Below, in pieces: positions 9,133-18,138 of a stretch of DNA of 64,000 nt. Position 1 is the first letter of the stretch; each line of letters opens with the position of its first letter. The position numbers were made by a program, and so were the translations under genes. The DNA comes from Petrotoga mobilis SJ95 (GTDB taxonomy: Bacteria; Thermotogota; Thermotogae; Petrotogales; Petrotogaceae), in contig NC_010003.1 of NCBI RefSeq assembly GCF_000018605.1, forward strand, positions 844,501 to 908,500. Direction: 5' to 3'. The notes under the pieces are model-generated. The model was not told the DNA's origin. It was given only the letters and a program-made list of their open reading frames with translations, and made no database searches.

Positions 9133-9814
9133 CTGTGTTCACCTCAATCGCTTGGATCTTCCCATCCAACAATCTTATTATTTTGGAACCTTCATCCAAC
9201 ATTTTTAAGTCATGAGTAACAACGACTAACGTTTTACCCATATCGTTTAACTTCCTAAATATTTGAAGAATTTCTTCTCCACTTTTAGTATCAAGATTCC
9301 CAGTCGGTTCATCCGCCAAAAGAAATGCTGGATCGTTAGCTAAAGCCCTTGCTATTGCTACTCTTTGTTGTTGCCCACCCGATAGTTGAGTTGGCCTATG
9401 ATTTATTCTGTCACCTAGCCCTACTAACTCTAATTGCTCTTTTGCTATCTCCCTTCTTTTTTTCTGAGGTACACCTGCATATATTAAAGGAAGTTCAACA
9501 TTTTCTAATGCACTCAATTTTGGCAGTAAATTGAAACTTTGAAATACAAATCCTATCTTTTTGTTTCTTACCCTTGCCAATTCTCTATCTTTCATTTTGG
9601 ACACTTCCACATTTTCGATGTATATCTGTCCTTTCGAAGGTTTATCCAAACAACCTAGCAGTTGTAACAAAGTTGATTTACCGCTTCCTGAAGGTCCAAT
9701 TATTATTGCATATTCGCCATCTTCAACACCAAAAGATACACCACGTAGTGCCTCAACTTTCACTTCTCCTACATCGTATATCTTCCATACCTCTTTCAGT
9801 TCCATTACCGCCAT
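9119..9814 (-). CDS. MacB/LolD-type ABC transporter ATP-binding protein
   Basis: 231-residue ATPase subunit. Walker A GPSGSGKST, Q-loop FQSFNLLPKLSALENVELPL, signature LSGGQQQRVAIARAL, Walker B LLADEPTGNLD and the switch His in VVVTHD are all intact. In this operon ATPase and permease are separate genes, unlike fused E. coli MacB. I choose ATG 9814, whose A overlaps the upstream stop (TGATG) and lies 6 nt after GAGGTGG; a TTG one codon earlier is possible. Pairs with the permease at 7924-9132. Confidence 0.94.
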   Translation of the reverse strand: MAVMELKEVWKIYDVGEVKVEALRGVSFGVEDGEYAIIIGPSGSGKSTLLQLLGCLDKPSKGQIYIENVEVSKMKDRELARVRNKKIGFVFQSFNLLPKLSALENVELPLIYAGVPQKKRREIAKEQLELVGLGDRINHRPTQLSGGQQQRVAIARALANDPAFLLADEPTGNLDTKSGEEILQIFRKLNDMGKTLVVVTHDLKMLDEGSKIIRLLDGKIQAIEVNTVGNT

Positions 9815-10893
9815 CAAAATCCACCTCTTCCAGTACCTCCGCCAGGGCCTTGTGGTACGGTACCTGGAGCCATGGGTATCCCCATTGGAATACCATAATT
9901 TTGCATTATTCTTTGTGCTTCCTCTTGAGATGGCAATATCAATACCTTATCTCCCGGTTTTAAACCTTGGGTTATTTCTATCATGCTATCCGATTCTTTC
10001 CCCGTTTGTACTTGAACAGGTTCCATACCACCTTCTGAAGTTTTTTTGTATACTATTTTTGTTCCATTAGCCCCTTCGTGAATGGCATCTTTAGGTACTG
10101 CCACAGTGTTTTCCAATTTTAAGGTAACTATTTCGACATCCGCCGTTATTCCTGGAGTTAAGAGATTTTGAGCATTATTTTGTGTAAATTCAATCTCAAT
10201 GGGTATAACAACTACGCCCATATCCGTTTGAGTAGTTGGACTAATCCATGTTATTTTGCCCGGTTCTTCTAGATTCAAAGGATCTATTCTTATCGTTGCA
10301 TCCATCCCTTCATTTATAAGCGGGAAGTCTATTTCATCAACAGCAGTTTCAACTTTTATTGTACTTCTGTCCACTATCGTCAAAATAGCGGATGTTGTCC
10401 CAACCATATCTCCCTTCGAAATATTTACTGTGTTTACTATCCCTGAAACGGGAGATTTTATTTCAGTTTCTTCCAAATTCTTCTTTGCTTTTTCCAACTG
10501 TAATCTCTTTACTTCTTTCATCCGTTCACCTACGTTGGTTGATGATTCGTAATCATTTAAGGCATTCAAATATGCTATTTGATAGTCAAGATCGTCTATT
10601 TTAGCTAATATCTGCCCTTCTTCAACCTCGTCTCCTTTTTCTACGTATACCTCAACTATCTCCCCAGAAACTTTTGGAATCACTGATTCAATCTCAGCGG
10701 TTATGTTTCCCACCACTTCGATCGAATCTCCTACACCATCTGATTTTACCTCATATTCTAAGTATATTGAAGGTAATCCACTTGATTCAGAAGTTGTAAG
10801 TGAGCTTTGCCTTGGGAAAAATATTATCCCAACTACTACGACTATAGCTACTATCACTATTGTCCATATCGTTACCTTTCCTCTTTTTTTCAA
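9814..10893 (-). CDS. MacA-like periplasmic adaptor (membrane fusion protein)
   Basis: 359-residue HlyD/MacA-type adaptor that bridges an inner-membrane exporter and a TolC-like duct. N-terminal membrane anchor (~8-26), a split lipoyl/barrel-sandwich domain (VPKVSGEIVEVYVEKGDEVEEGQILAKID and IKSPVSGIVNTVNISKGDMV), a very short α-hairpin between them (~115-145), a β-barrel and a membrane-proximal domain. The tail is rich in Pro/Gly/Met (residues ~335-359), which is unusual. Start TTG 10893, 7 nt after GGGGTG; its 4-nt overlap with the preceding TolC-like gene implies translational coupling. Confidence 0.92.
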   Translation of the reverse strand: MKKRGKVTIWTIVIVAIVVVVGIIFFPRQSSLTTSESSGLPSIYLEYEVKSDGVGDSIEVVGNITAEIESVIPKVSGEIVEVYVEKGDEVEEGQILAKIDDLDYQIAYLNALNDYESSTNVGERMKEVKRLQLEKAKKNLEETEIKSPVSGIVNTVNISKGDMVGTTSAILTIVDRSTIKVETAVDEIDFPLINEGMDATIRIDPLNLEEPGKITWISPTTQTDMGVVVIPIEIEFTQNNAQNLLTPGITADVEIVTLKLENTVAVPKDAIHEGANGTKIVYKKTSEGGMEPVQVQTGKESDSMIEITQGLKPGDKVLILPSQEEAQRIMQNYGIPMGIPMAPGTVPQGPGGGTGRGGF

Positions 10894-12233
10894 TTTATAT
10901 CACCCCATATGTCCACATAGTATTGCTGCATTATTCTTAATTCGTTTGTCAGAATGTCGTTTTCCACCTTTTCACTAGCTAATTGTGCCCTTCTCAACGA
11001 TATTTCTGATAATTTTAATTCTTCTTTCGTTATGTATCCTTGATCATTTAATTCTTTATTTCTATCGTAATCTTCCATAGCGTTTTCTAAATCTATTTGT
11101 TTTATTTTAACGTCATAATTCAAAGTTTTTCTTGTTGTTTCCAAATTTCTTATCGCATTTTCAGTTTCTATTATACTTTCGTCGTATGTCAAAGCGGCAA
11201 CGTTTGTTTTCATCGTATCAGACGCCAACTTTCTTTCTCCTTTATCTAATATAGCTAATTGAAATCCTACACTTATACTCAAATTATCAATCAAATTTTC
11301 TCCTTCTTCAAAAAATGGATTCATAGACACACTTATCGTATTGAAAGGCAGGTAAGGAATGAACCAGAAATTACTTTCTATTTCCGATGCCTCTTCTTGG
11401 AGTTGCAATGATTTTAAATCTAACCTTTCTTCAACATTCGTTGGGTAGTTTTGATTTTCGTTTATTATTCTTTCTACCGTATCTTTTGCTTGAAGATACA
11501 AATCATCTGTGTATTCAAAGTATTCTAAGGGTGCGTTGCTTGCCCTTAGAGTTTCTAAATTCTTCTGTGCAGTTAATATCTGTTTTTCTAAGCTTTCTTT
11601 TTCGTCTTCATCGGTTGATAAATTGTACTGTTGGTTCAATATTTCTATTTCATCTTGGTACGTTTGAATCATCTCTTCATTGTAATGTCTTGTGAATATA
11701 TCTTCGATCGTGGTTATGAGTTCATTCGTTTGAGCGAAGTAATATTTAGAGAGTGCATCGTAGTAACTGCTTTCAGTTTTCAACCTTTCCGCCCTGTCAA
11801 TGATTGTTAGATCACGAGATAAGGAGATTGCTATCTCTGTTGCTGGAGGAGTGTCTATCGTCCATTCATCTGTATTTAAAGTAAAAGGAAACGAGGCACC
11901 TACCTTTGCTCCCCATACTTCTAAAAAGTTTACGTCCAAAGAAATCCTGTAACCTTCCAGTTTTCCTTCCCCCCCAAAAACTAACCCACTAAGGGTGGTT
12001 GGCCCTACTGGACTTATCTCTGTTTTCATTGTATCAACAGATATTCCTAAATATGGAACAAAGAAGTTATCTATTTTATTCAACTCTAATTGCGCGCTTC
12101 TTAAGTTCAACTCTGCTTGCATATATGATGAACTTTTCTCTAAGTTTTGTTCGTATAACTCTTCGAACGTCATCCCAAATATGCTCAGGATTCCTACGAG
12201 AAGGGTTATTACTAAAACTATAAGTTTTTTCAC
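10890..12233 (-). CDS. TolC-family outer-membrane efflux protein (447 aa)
   Basis: Predicted outer-membrane duct subunit. A signal peptide (MKKLIVLVITLLVGILSIFG) is followed by a fairly short OEP region and two long helical blocks with heptad-like spacing, e.g. residues ~195-235 and ~360-430. The last block (SEISLRRAQLASEKVENDILTNELRI) is a typical OEP helix. The start is GTG 12233 with SD GAGGAGGT, overlapping the upstream tolC-like stop by 4 nt. Two dissimilar TolC-like genes in tandem suggest a hetero-oligomeric duct or paralogue division of labour; that is inference. Confidence 0.85.
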   Translation of the reverse strand: MKKLIVLVITLLVGILSIFGMTFEELYEQNLEKSSSYMQAELNLRSAQLELNKIDNFFVPYLGISVDTMKTEISPVGPTTLSGLVFGGEGKLEGYRISLDVNFLEVWGAKVGASFPFTLNTDEWTIDTPPATEIAISLSRDLTIIDRAERLKTESSYYDALSKYYFAQTNELITTIEDIFTRHYNEEMIQTYQDEIEILNQQYNLSTDEDEKESLEKQILTAQKNLETLRASNAPLEYFEYTDDLYLQAKDTVERIINENQNYPTNVEERLDLKSLQLQEEASEIESNFWFIPYLPFNTISVSMNPFFEEGENLIDNLSISVGFQLAILDKGERKLASDTMKTNVAALTYDESIIETENAIRNLETTRKTLNYDVKIKQIDLENAMEDYDRNKELNDQGYITKEELKLSEISLRRAQLASEKVENDILTNELRIMQQYYVDIWGDIN

Positions 12234-13231
12234 AATCCTACCTCCTCAAGGCTCCTTCCTGTGTCTATTACGTAGTTGATGTATGCTTTTATGTAACTTC
12301 TCACACTTTCATAATAATTCTTTTGTGTTGTTAGATAGTTTATGTTCGCAGTGTTTAGCTCCAATTCAGATACCAATCCTTTATTGAATCTATCCATTGT
12401 GTCTTTGTATGTACTTTGAGTTAAGCTCATTCTTTCTTCTAAGTTCTTCAGATTTTTGTAAAGAGTTTCGATACTATTTTTTGTTGTTTTATGTGCCTCA
12501 ATCAATGTATCTTGAGAGTCTTGCAAAGTTAAGATATTTTTTTGGTGGATTATCTCCGCTATTCTTTTATCGTAAGATGATGCGTTGGCAGGTAAGTTGT
12601 TGAGATCGTATTGTGAAATATCTACGTTTATTTGTGCAAGTTTTAAGTTGTAGTTGTTGTTTAAATATTCTTGATCACTCACGAATATGCCTTCATACGT
12701 AGGAATGTTTATTTCTATTTGGCTATAATCTCCTTCGTATAATTCTTTTAAGTTATCTTTGGCGGTTTCTAAATTTAATTTTGCACTTTCCAAATTGTTC
12801 TGTGCATCACTTACATCAAGTTCAGAACTTTTAAGATCATCTTCTGAGATCAATCCGTTGTTGAACAATTCAGAGTTATTATCGTAAGTTATCTGGGCGT
12901 TTTTTAACTGCAAATCCGCAGTTTTTACATTTATTTCCTCTACGTAAACATCCAATACTCTGTCTACTATGTCACCGTAGTAATCTTTCATAGAAGCATT
13001 GTAGTTTGAAAGACCTGAGTAATAACTTAATTCCCCACTTAATTCTAACTTTCTGTTCGTTGCCTCTATCTTAGCCTTGTTGTAGTCGAGGTTAGTCTTT
13101 TCGAGATCGAGCTGCGCAGTTTTGTATATTGTACTACTTGCTTTGGCTGTATCAAACACCTCTGTTAACCCCGCTGAAAACATCCCCGTCACTAAAATCA
13201 GTGTAAATGCTATCAATACGACTTTCTTCAT
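12230..13231 (-). CDS. TolC-family efflux protein, short paralogue (333 aa)
   Basis: First gene of the export operon. A signal peptide (MKKVVLIAFTLILVTGMFSAGL) is followed almost entirely by α-helical, coiled-coil-like sequence with the OEP hallmark LTEVFDTAKASSTIYKTAQLDLEKTNLDYNKAK near the N-terminus and SELELNTANINYLTTQKNYYES near the C-terminus. At 333 residues it is about 100 residues shorter than normal TolC proteins, yet has both ends, so it is a compact form rather than a truncation. SD AGGAGG precedes ATG 13231. Confidence 0.8.
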   Translation of the reverse strand: MKKVVLIAFTLILVTGMFSAGLTEVFDTAKASSTIYKTAQLDLEKTNLDYNKAKIEATNRKLELSGELSYYSGLSNYNASMKDYYGDIVDRVLDVYVEEINVKTADLQLKNAQITYDNNSELFNNGLISEDDLKSSELDVSDAQNNLESAKLNLETAKDNLKELYEGDYSQIEINIPTYEGIFVSDQEYLNNNYNLKLAQINVDISQYDLNNLPANASSYDKRIAEIIHQKNILTLQDSQDTLIEAHKTTKNSIETLYKNLKNLEERMSLTQSTYKDTMDRFNKGLVSELELNTANINYLTTQKNYYESVRSYIKAYINYVIDTGRSLEEVGL

Positions 13232-13408
13232 CTTTTTTCCTCCTTTGGTTATTTTTTAAAATAATAAATTCACGAAGCCTTTTTAGTATATAATTTTTCA
13301 CTTAAATATAGCTTAAAAAATCCATTTTTTTAGAATATAATGAATTCTTTAACAGCTTCTAATTGTAGACAATTCCTTTCTTCAAAAGTTAGTACGAGAA
13401 AATTTTTT

Positions 13409-13445
13409 TATAACATTTGCAAATGTTATAATATTATTATAAAAT
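13409..13445 (+). promoter_or_regulatory. ftsH promoter overlapped by a perfect 22-bp palindrome
   Basis: TTGCAA (13417-13422), 17-bp spacer, TAAAAT (13440-13445) form a plausible σA promoter 40 bp before the ftsH start. A perfect inverted repeat, TATAACATTTG followed at once by its reverse complement, covers 13409-13430 and includes the whole -35 box. Such placement is typical of a repressor operator. The CsoR/CstR-like regulator two genes downstream is one candidate binder, but the site does not resemble G-rich CsoR operators. Confidence 0.6.
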
Positions 13446-13485
13446 ATAAGTGAAATAAAATTCTATTTTTTATAAGGAGGCTTTC

Positions 13486-15378
13486 ATGAATAACAATCCA
13501 AACAGAAGAGGGTCCCTAATTGGACCGTTGTTTATATATTTTATTTTAGCTATGCTTATCTTTATGAGTATTTCTCAGTTGAATACTTCGAATATAACTG
13601 AGATAAGTTACACCGATCTGGTGAATCTAATAAATCAAGATACAATCATTAGTTTGCAGATCGACACAAGTGGGTTAATCCAAGCAAAAGCCAAAAACGG
13701 GCAGCTTTTTCAGGTTTACGCCCCCACTTTGCTTATGGATCAAGCTTACGTAAGGGCATTGGCAAATGATGGCATTAAGGTTGAGTATATTCAAAACACC
13801 GGAGCAAGTTGGTGGGTTACCATGCTTATCTATATGTTGCCATTAATAATACTAATGTTTTTTTGGTTTTGGATGTTCAGAAGATCTGGAACAGGAGAAG
13901 GAATACCTGGAGCCAATTATAGGAGAAATCCTGCTAGAAGATACGATTCTAAAAGAAACAAAATTACTTTCAACGACGTAGCTGGAATCGACGAAGTTAA
14001 GGAAGAATTGGAAGATATAGTTAATTTTCTAAAAGACCCTAAAAACTTCAGTGCATTGGGGGCAAAAATGCCTAAAGGTGTTCTCTTGTCAGGACCTCCG
14101 GGTACAGGAAAAACTTTGGTAGCTAGAGCGGTTGCTGGGGAGGCCGATGTCCCATTTTATTTTATGTCGGGTTCCGATTTCGTAGAATTATTTGTAGGTG
14201 TGGGAGCAGCCCGAGTCAGAGATCTTTTTAAAGAAGCAAAAGAGAATAGCCCTGCAATAATTTTCATCGACGAACTGGACGCCGTTGGAAGGCAAAGAGG
14301 AACAGGGTTAGGTGGAGGCCATGATGAAAGGGAACAAACTTTGAACGCTTTGTTGGTTGAAATGGATGGTTTTGATCCACGAGAAGGCATAGTTGTAATG
14401 GCAGCAACAAATAGGCCTGATATCTTAGATAAAGCCCTCTTAAGGCCAGGAAGGTTCGACAAAAAAATATTCTTAGATGTACCTGATTTGAGAGCAAGAG
14501 AAGAAATTATAAAGATCCACCTAAGGGGAAAAAGAATCGCAGACGATATAGACGTTAAAAGTTTGGCTCAAAGTACACCTGGTTTTGTCGGTGCTGATTT
14601 GGAAAATATGGTAAATGAAGCAGCTTTACTGGCAGCGAGAGACAACAGAGATCACATAACTAACGATGATTTCCAAGAGGCAATAGAAAGGGTGATTGTT
14701 GGTCCTGCTCGTAAATCACGCAAGATAACACCCAAAGAGAAAAAGGTTATTACCTATCACGAATTGGGACATGCCGTTTTAGGTTACCTTTTACCTTACG
14801 CTGATCCTGTTCACAAAATCACTATAGTTCCTCGCGGACAAGCCGCTTTAGGTTACACTATGCAACTTCCAAGTGAAGATAGATTTTTAATCACAGAACC
14901 AGAAATAAAGGATAAAATAGTAGGTATGTTGGGTGGAAGAGCTGCTGAAGAAATTGTGTTCAACGAAATCACGACAGGAGCAGGAAACGATTTAAAGAGA
15001 GCCACAGAGCTAGTAAGGGAAATGGTTGCCCAATTAGGTATGAGTGAAAAGATCGGCCCCATCGCTTGGGGTGAAGAAGAAGGAGAAATATTTCTGGGAA
15101 GAGAAATAACTCGAATGAAGAATTTTTCCCAAGAGACGGCTAAAGAAATTGATTCAGAGATCAAGAATTTTATTCTTAGCAGTTATGAAAAAGCTAAGAA
15201 CTTACTGTCAGAAAATAGGAAACGACTTGACCTTTTAGCTATTTATCTGTACAATAAAGAAAATATCTCTGGAAAAGAGTTCAAAAAAATGATGGAAATG
15301 GATATAGAGGAGCTTAATGACTACGTTTTAAAAGATAAAGATGTAAAAGAAACGAATCTTTTTGTTTCTTATGCCTAA
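13486..15378 (+). CDS. ftsH: ATP-dependent zinc metalloprotease FtsH
   Basis: Membrane-bound AAA+ protease for quality control of membrane and regulatory proteins. Two N-terminal membrane helices (~12-30 and ~110-131) flank a short periplasmic domain. The AAA module has Walker A GPPGTGKT (203-210), Walker B IIFIDELDA (258-266), the pore motif region FVELFVGVGAARVRD, and an SRH with arginine fingers LLRPGRFD. The protease zinc site is HELGH (425-429). 630 residues, full length. SD AAGGAGG. It heads a co-directional run of six genes to 20531. Confidence 0.97.
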   Translation: MNNNPNRRGSLIGPLFIYFILAMLIFMSISQLNTSNITEISYTDLVNLINQDTIISLQIDTSGLIQAKAKNGQLFQVYAPTLLMDQAYVRALANDGIKVEYIQNTGASWWVTMLIYMLPLIILMFFWFWMFRRSGTGEGIPGANYRRNPARRYDSKRNKITFNDVAGIDEVKEELEDIVNFLKDPKNFSALGAKMPKGVLLSGPPGTGKTLVARAVAGEADVPFYFMSGSDFVELFVGVGAARVRDLFKEAKENSPAIIFIDELDAVGRQRGTGLGGGHDEREQTLNALLVEMDGFDPREGIVVMAATNRPDILDKALLRPGRFDKKIFLDVPDLRAREEIIKIHLRGKRIADDIDVKSLAQSTPGFVGADLENMVNEAALLAARDNRDHITNDDFQEAIERVIVGPARKSRKITPKEKKVITYHELGHAVLGYLLPYADPVHKITIVPRGQAALGYTMQLPSEDRFLITEPEIKDKIVGMLGGRAAEEIVFNEITTGAGNDLKRATELVREMVAQLGMSEKIGPIAWGEEEGEIFLGREITRMKNFSQETAKEIDSEIKNFILSSYEKAKNLLSENRKRLDLLAIYLYNKENISGKEFKKMMEMDIEELNDYVLKDKDVKETNLFVSYA

Positions 15379-15414
15379 ATATTTATAGACATTTTAATTT
15401 TGAGAGGTGTGTTC

Positions 15415-15684
15415 ATGTCTTCAAACTACGACAAAGATAATTTAATCAGACGATTAAAAAGAATAGAAGGTCAGGTTAGGGGCCTTCAAAAAATGTTGGA
15501 AGAAGAGAGGAGATGTGCAGATATTTTAACGCAGTTATCTGCTGTGAAGGGGGCTTTAAATAAAACCGCTGAAGAAATAATGAAAGGTTACACGAAAAGT
15601 TGTATATTAGAGTATGAAGAATCTGGAAATGAAAAGATGTTAGACGAATTAATACAAGTTTTATCCAAATTTAGAGAAATATGA
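15415..15684 (+). CDS. CsoR/FrmR/CstR-family (DUF156) transcriptional regulator
   Basis: 89-residue all-helical repressor family that senses metals, formaldehyde or reactive sulfur. LIRRLKRIEGQVRGLQKML is the DNA-binding helix signature. The two sensor cysteines are present (Cys34 in ERRCADIL, Cys63 in TKSCILEY), but the Cu-ligand His of CsoR, four residues before the second Cys, is Tyr59 here. That argues against copper sensing and fits CstR-like persulfide sensing or another ligand. ATG 15415 follows GAGGTG; an in-frame TTG at 15400 lies before the SD. It sits 36 nt after ftsH and just before ctpA. Confidence 0.88.
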   Translation: MSSNYDKDNLIRRLKRIEGQVRGLQKMLEEERRCADILTQLSAVKGALNKTAEEIMKGYTKSCILEYEESGNEKMLDELIQVLSKFREI

Positions 15685-15724
15685 TTGTGGACCATATAAA
15701 AATTTTTATCAAGGAGAGACTTAA

Positions 15725-17005
15725 ATGAGTAAAAAAAAGAAAAAATTACTATCCGTAATAATAATTTTTGGTTTATTTATTACTTCCTGGATTTTTGCAG
15801 ACACTGTTTCTAACAGTTATCAAAAAGATTCTGTAACACAGATCTATTTAGATAAGTTCGAAGAACCTATTTACTCAACGCTATACTACATTGTCAATTA
15901 TTATTATGACAAAGATAACGTTGATTATGACAAAATATTGGATTCTGCAATTGAAGGGATGATGAAAGGGCTTGATGATCCTTTTGCTTGGTACCTTGAT
16001 TCCGTTGAGACAGAAGAAAGTAACATAGACATAGAAGGTAGATACGGTGGGGTAGGGTTGACTATTAGATATGATTATGAAATGGATGCGGTTATTATCG
16101 TCTCACCGATGAATGGAACTCCTGCACAAAGGGCGGGAATAATGCCTAACGATTACATTTTATCCGTTGACGGTACCCCCACATCTGAACTTGGCCTTAA
16201 CAAATCAGCTTCGTTAATGAGGGGCGAACCTGGAACGGAAGTTACCTTAGAAATATACCGAGACTCTTGGACAGAGCCAAAGAATATTACGTTAATAAGA
16301 GAAATAATCGAAACTAAGACGGTAAAATTTGATACGATAAATTACAAAAGTAAAAATTTAGGCTACATATTACTCACCAATTTTGCTAAAACTAGCTCCC
16401 AAGAAATGAGTGAAGCTTTAAATAATCTATCAAATCAGAACATAGAAGGATTAATAATCGATTTAAGAAATAACCCGGGTGGACTTTTACAATCAGCTGT
16501 TGATATTACTTCCATGTTTTTAAAGAGCGGGGAAGTAGTTAGTGTTAAATATTTTGATGGCACAAAAGAAACAATTCCAACTATTCCTGGTAATTACTAC
16601 AGTTTTTTACAAAATATCCCTATTGTTTTGTTGGTTAACGAAGGTTCGGCATCTGCATCTGAGATCTTAACTGGTGCACTTAAAGATAATGGTGCAGCAA
16701 CCGTCATTGGAGAAACAACTTATGGAAAAGCTGCAGTACAGAACACATTTAGCTTATCCACGGGAGGAGAAATTTGGTTACCTATAGCTCATTACTTCAC
16801 TCCAAGTGGATCAGATATTCATTTAAAAGGGATAAAACCTGATATAGAGGTAAGTAATCCAGAAAGGGAAGTGATCTCTATGACTGAAATATCTGAAGAA
16901 GAAGCAACTGAGGCTTTCTATACGACTACAGAAAAACCTGTACTAAATATAGAAGAAGATCTGCAACTGAAGACTGCCTTGGACTTTTTAACTGGAGGTA
17001 ACTAA
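15725..17005 (+). CDS. C-terminal processing peptidase (S41 family, CtpA/CtpB-like)
   Basis: Exported serine protease that trims C-termini of envelope proteins. 426 residues: signal/anchor helix (~8-25), helical cap, PDZ domain (YGGVGLTIRYDYEM... GIMPNDYILSVDG, ~107-182), then the S41 core. The Ser-Lys dyad is Ser310 in NEGSASASEI and Lys335 in TYGKAAVQ, 25 residues apart as in CtpB. RNNPGGLL is the conserved substrate-binding strand. SD AAGGAGAG precedes ATG 15725. The following gene starts one base after the stop, so the two are probably coupled. Confidence 0.94.
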   Translation: MSKKKKKLLSVIIIFGLFITSWIFADTVSNSYQKDSVTQIYLDKFEEPIYSTLYYIVNYYYDKDNVDYDKILDSAIEGMMKGLDDPFAWYLDSVETEESNIDIEGRYGGVGLTIRYDYEMDAVIIVSPMNGTPAQRAGIMPNDYILSVDGTPTSELGLNKSASLMRGEPGTEVTLEIYRDSWTEPKNITLIREIIETKTVKFDTINYKSKNLGYILLTNFAKTSSQEMSEALNNLSNQNIEGLIIDLRNNPGGLLQSAVDITSMFLKSGEVVSVKYFDGTKETIPTIPGNYYSFLQNIPIVLLVNEGSASASEILTGALKDNGAATVIGETTYGKAAVQNTFSLSTGGEIWLPIAHYFTPSGSDIHLKGIKPDIEVSNPEREVISMTEISEEEATEAFYTTTEKPVLNIEEDLQLKTALDFLTGGN

Positions 17006-17006
17006 G

Positions 17007-17696
17007 TTGCGTTTTTATGGATGGGTTATATCTATTTTTTTATTATTCTTTTCTTTGTCAATTGGTTTATATTTCTCAATGGGTCGAATAGAAAGTACCA
17101 ATTACAACATAGAAAAATCTCCCAAATTCACAGTAAAAAATGTCAATTATGATATTTCTTTTTTAAACGATCAATTAAATGATATAAACGATCTTTCCAT
17201 CATTACTCGTAATATAATGGATGATGGAGTTTTTGTAGGAACTCTAAATTTTGATTTTAGAAACAACAAGCTAACTATCAAACCTGTTACTAAAAACGCT
17301 TACGACGATTTCAGAAGTTTGATTATCTCCACAGGGGTTAGATACAAAGAATCAAGAAACGAATATGCATTATATGGTTTAACTTTAGCTTACTACCAAC
17401 TTATAACTGATAATTTATACTTAGAATTAACTCCAAAGATATATGTTTTGAACCTTGAAAACTTTGATGAAAACACAATAAACATAATGAAATCCAGGTA
17501 TAACTTATTCACACAACAGGATTATAGATCATATTCTTTCAATAGGGATATTTTGAATTCGTTGAACGAATACGGTGGGGTTATCGTAGATGAGGATTTA
17601 CTTAACAATCCCGCAGTGAACCCTCTATTGGATGTTTTTAGACAGGAGAATATAGATATTGAACCAAATGTTTCAGTTCTTGTCTTCGAAGGATGA
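17007..17696 (+). CDS. Unknown protein with N-terminal membrane anchor
   Basis: No family recognised. 229 residues: an N-terminal hydrophobic helix (GWVISIFLLFFSLSIGLYFS, ~5-24) that is either an uncleaved anchor or a signal peptide, then a soluble α/β region probably outside the membrane. The start is TTG 17007, 5 nt after GGAGGTAAC that overlaps the end of ctpA. Its position between a periplasmic protease and an RND exporter suggests an envelope role. The downstream gene begins 4 nt after its stop codon. Confidence 0.75.
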   Translation: MRFYGWVISIFLLFFSLSIGLYFSMGRIESTNYNIEKSPKFTVKNVNYDISFLNDQLNDINDLSIITRNIMDDGVFVGTLNFDFRNNKLTIKPVTKNAYDDFRSLIISTGVRYKESRNEYALYGLTLAYYQLITDNLYLELTPKIYVLNLENFDENTINIMKSRYNLFTQQDYRSYSFNRDILNSLNEYGGVIVDEDLLNNPAVNPLLDVFRQENIDIEPNVSVLVFEG

Positions 17697-17700
17697 AAAA

Positions 17701-18138
17701 ATGCCAAATATTTTTTTAGACTTTTTCAATTCCCTTATAAACCCAAAAAATATTTTCAATGTAACAAAAAAATCTTTTTTTATCCCATTTCTTATAACAT
17801 TATTTTACCTTTTTTCTCCGATATTTTTGAGAAATCTGCAACTATTTGAAGTGGGACGTTTCGACGTTTCCAAAATTAAATTACTGATTTTTATTCTGCT
17901 TTTTTCTTACTTAAGTTCAGGGATGAGGTTGCTTTTTTCTTCTGATTCTAATTTACTATACGCATACATTTCTTCCGTTTCTCCTATTACATTAGGTTTA
18001 TTAGGCAAGCCTTTTCTCTATTTCTCTATTTTATGGGTAATCATTTTAAGATTTTATATAGATTTGAAAAAGAAAAATTATTATTCGCTCATAATAGGTA
18101 TTGTTTTTGACTTTTTCCTAGTATGGTGGTTATTGTGA
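17701..18138 (+). CDS. Small multi-spanning membrane protein of unknown function (Yip1-like)
   Basis: 145 residues with about four predicted membrane helices (residues ~20-38, 53-70, 85-110, 120-140). The opening FFNSLINPKNIFN resembles the start of Yip1-domain proteins, but the match is weak. ATG 17701 is preceded by AAGGA; a longer frame from 17659 would overlap the upstream gene heavily and adds residues without an SD. The stop overlaps the GTG start of the RND exporter (GTGA), so it is likely co-translated with it. Confidence 0.7.
   Translation: MPNIFLDFFNSLINPKNIFNVTKKSFFIPFLITLFYLFSPIFLRNLQLFEVGRFDVSKIKLLIFILLFSYLSSGMRLLFSSDSNLLYAYISSVSPITLGLLGKPFLYFSILWVIILRFYIDLKKKNYYSLIIGIVFDFFLVWWLL

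Noticed and set aside
9349-10070. Plus-strand frames opposite the MacAB-like genes
   Set aside because: Antisense shadows of ATPase and adaptor genes without SDs or recognisable domains.
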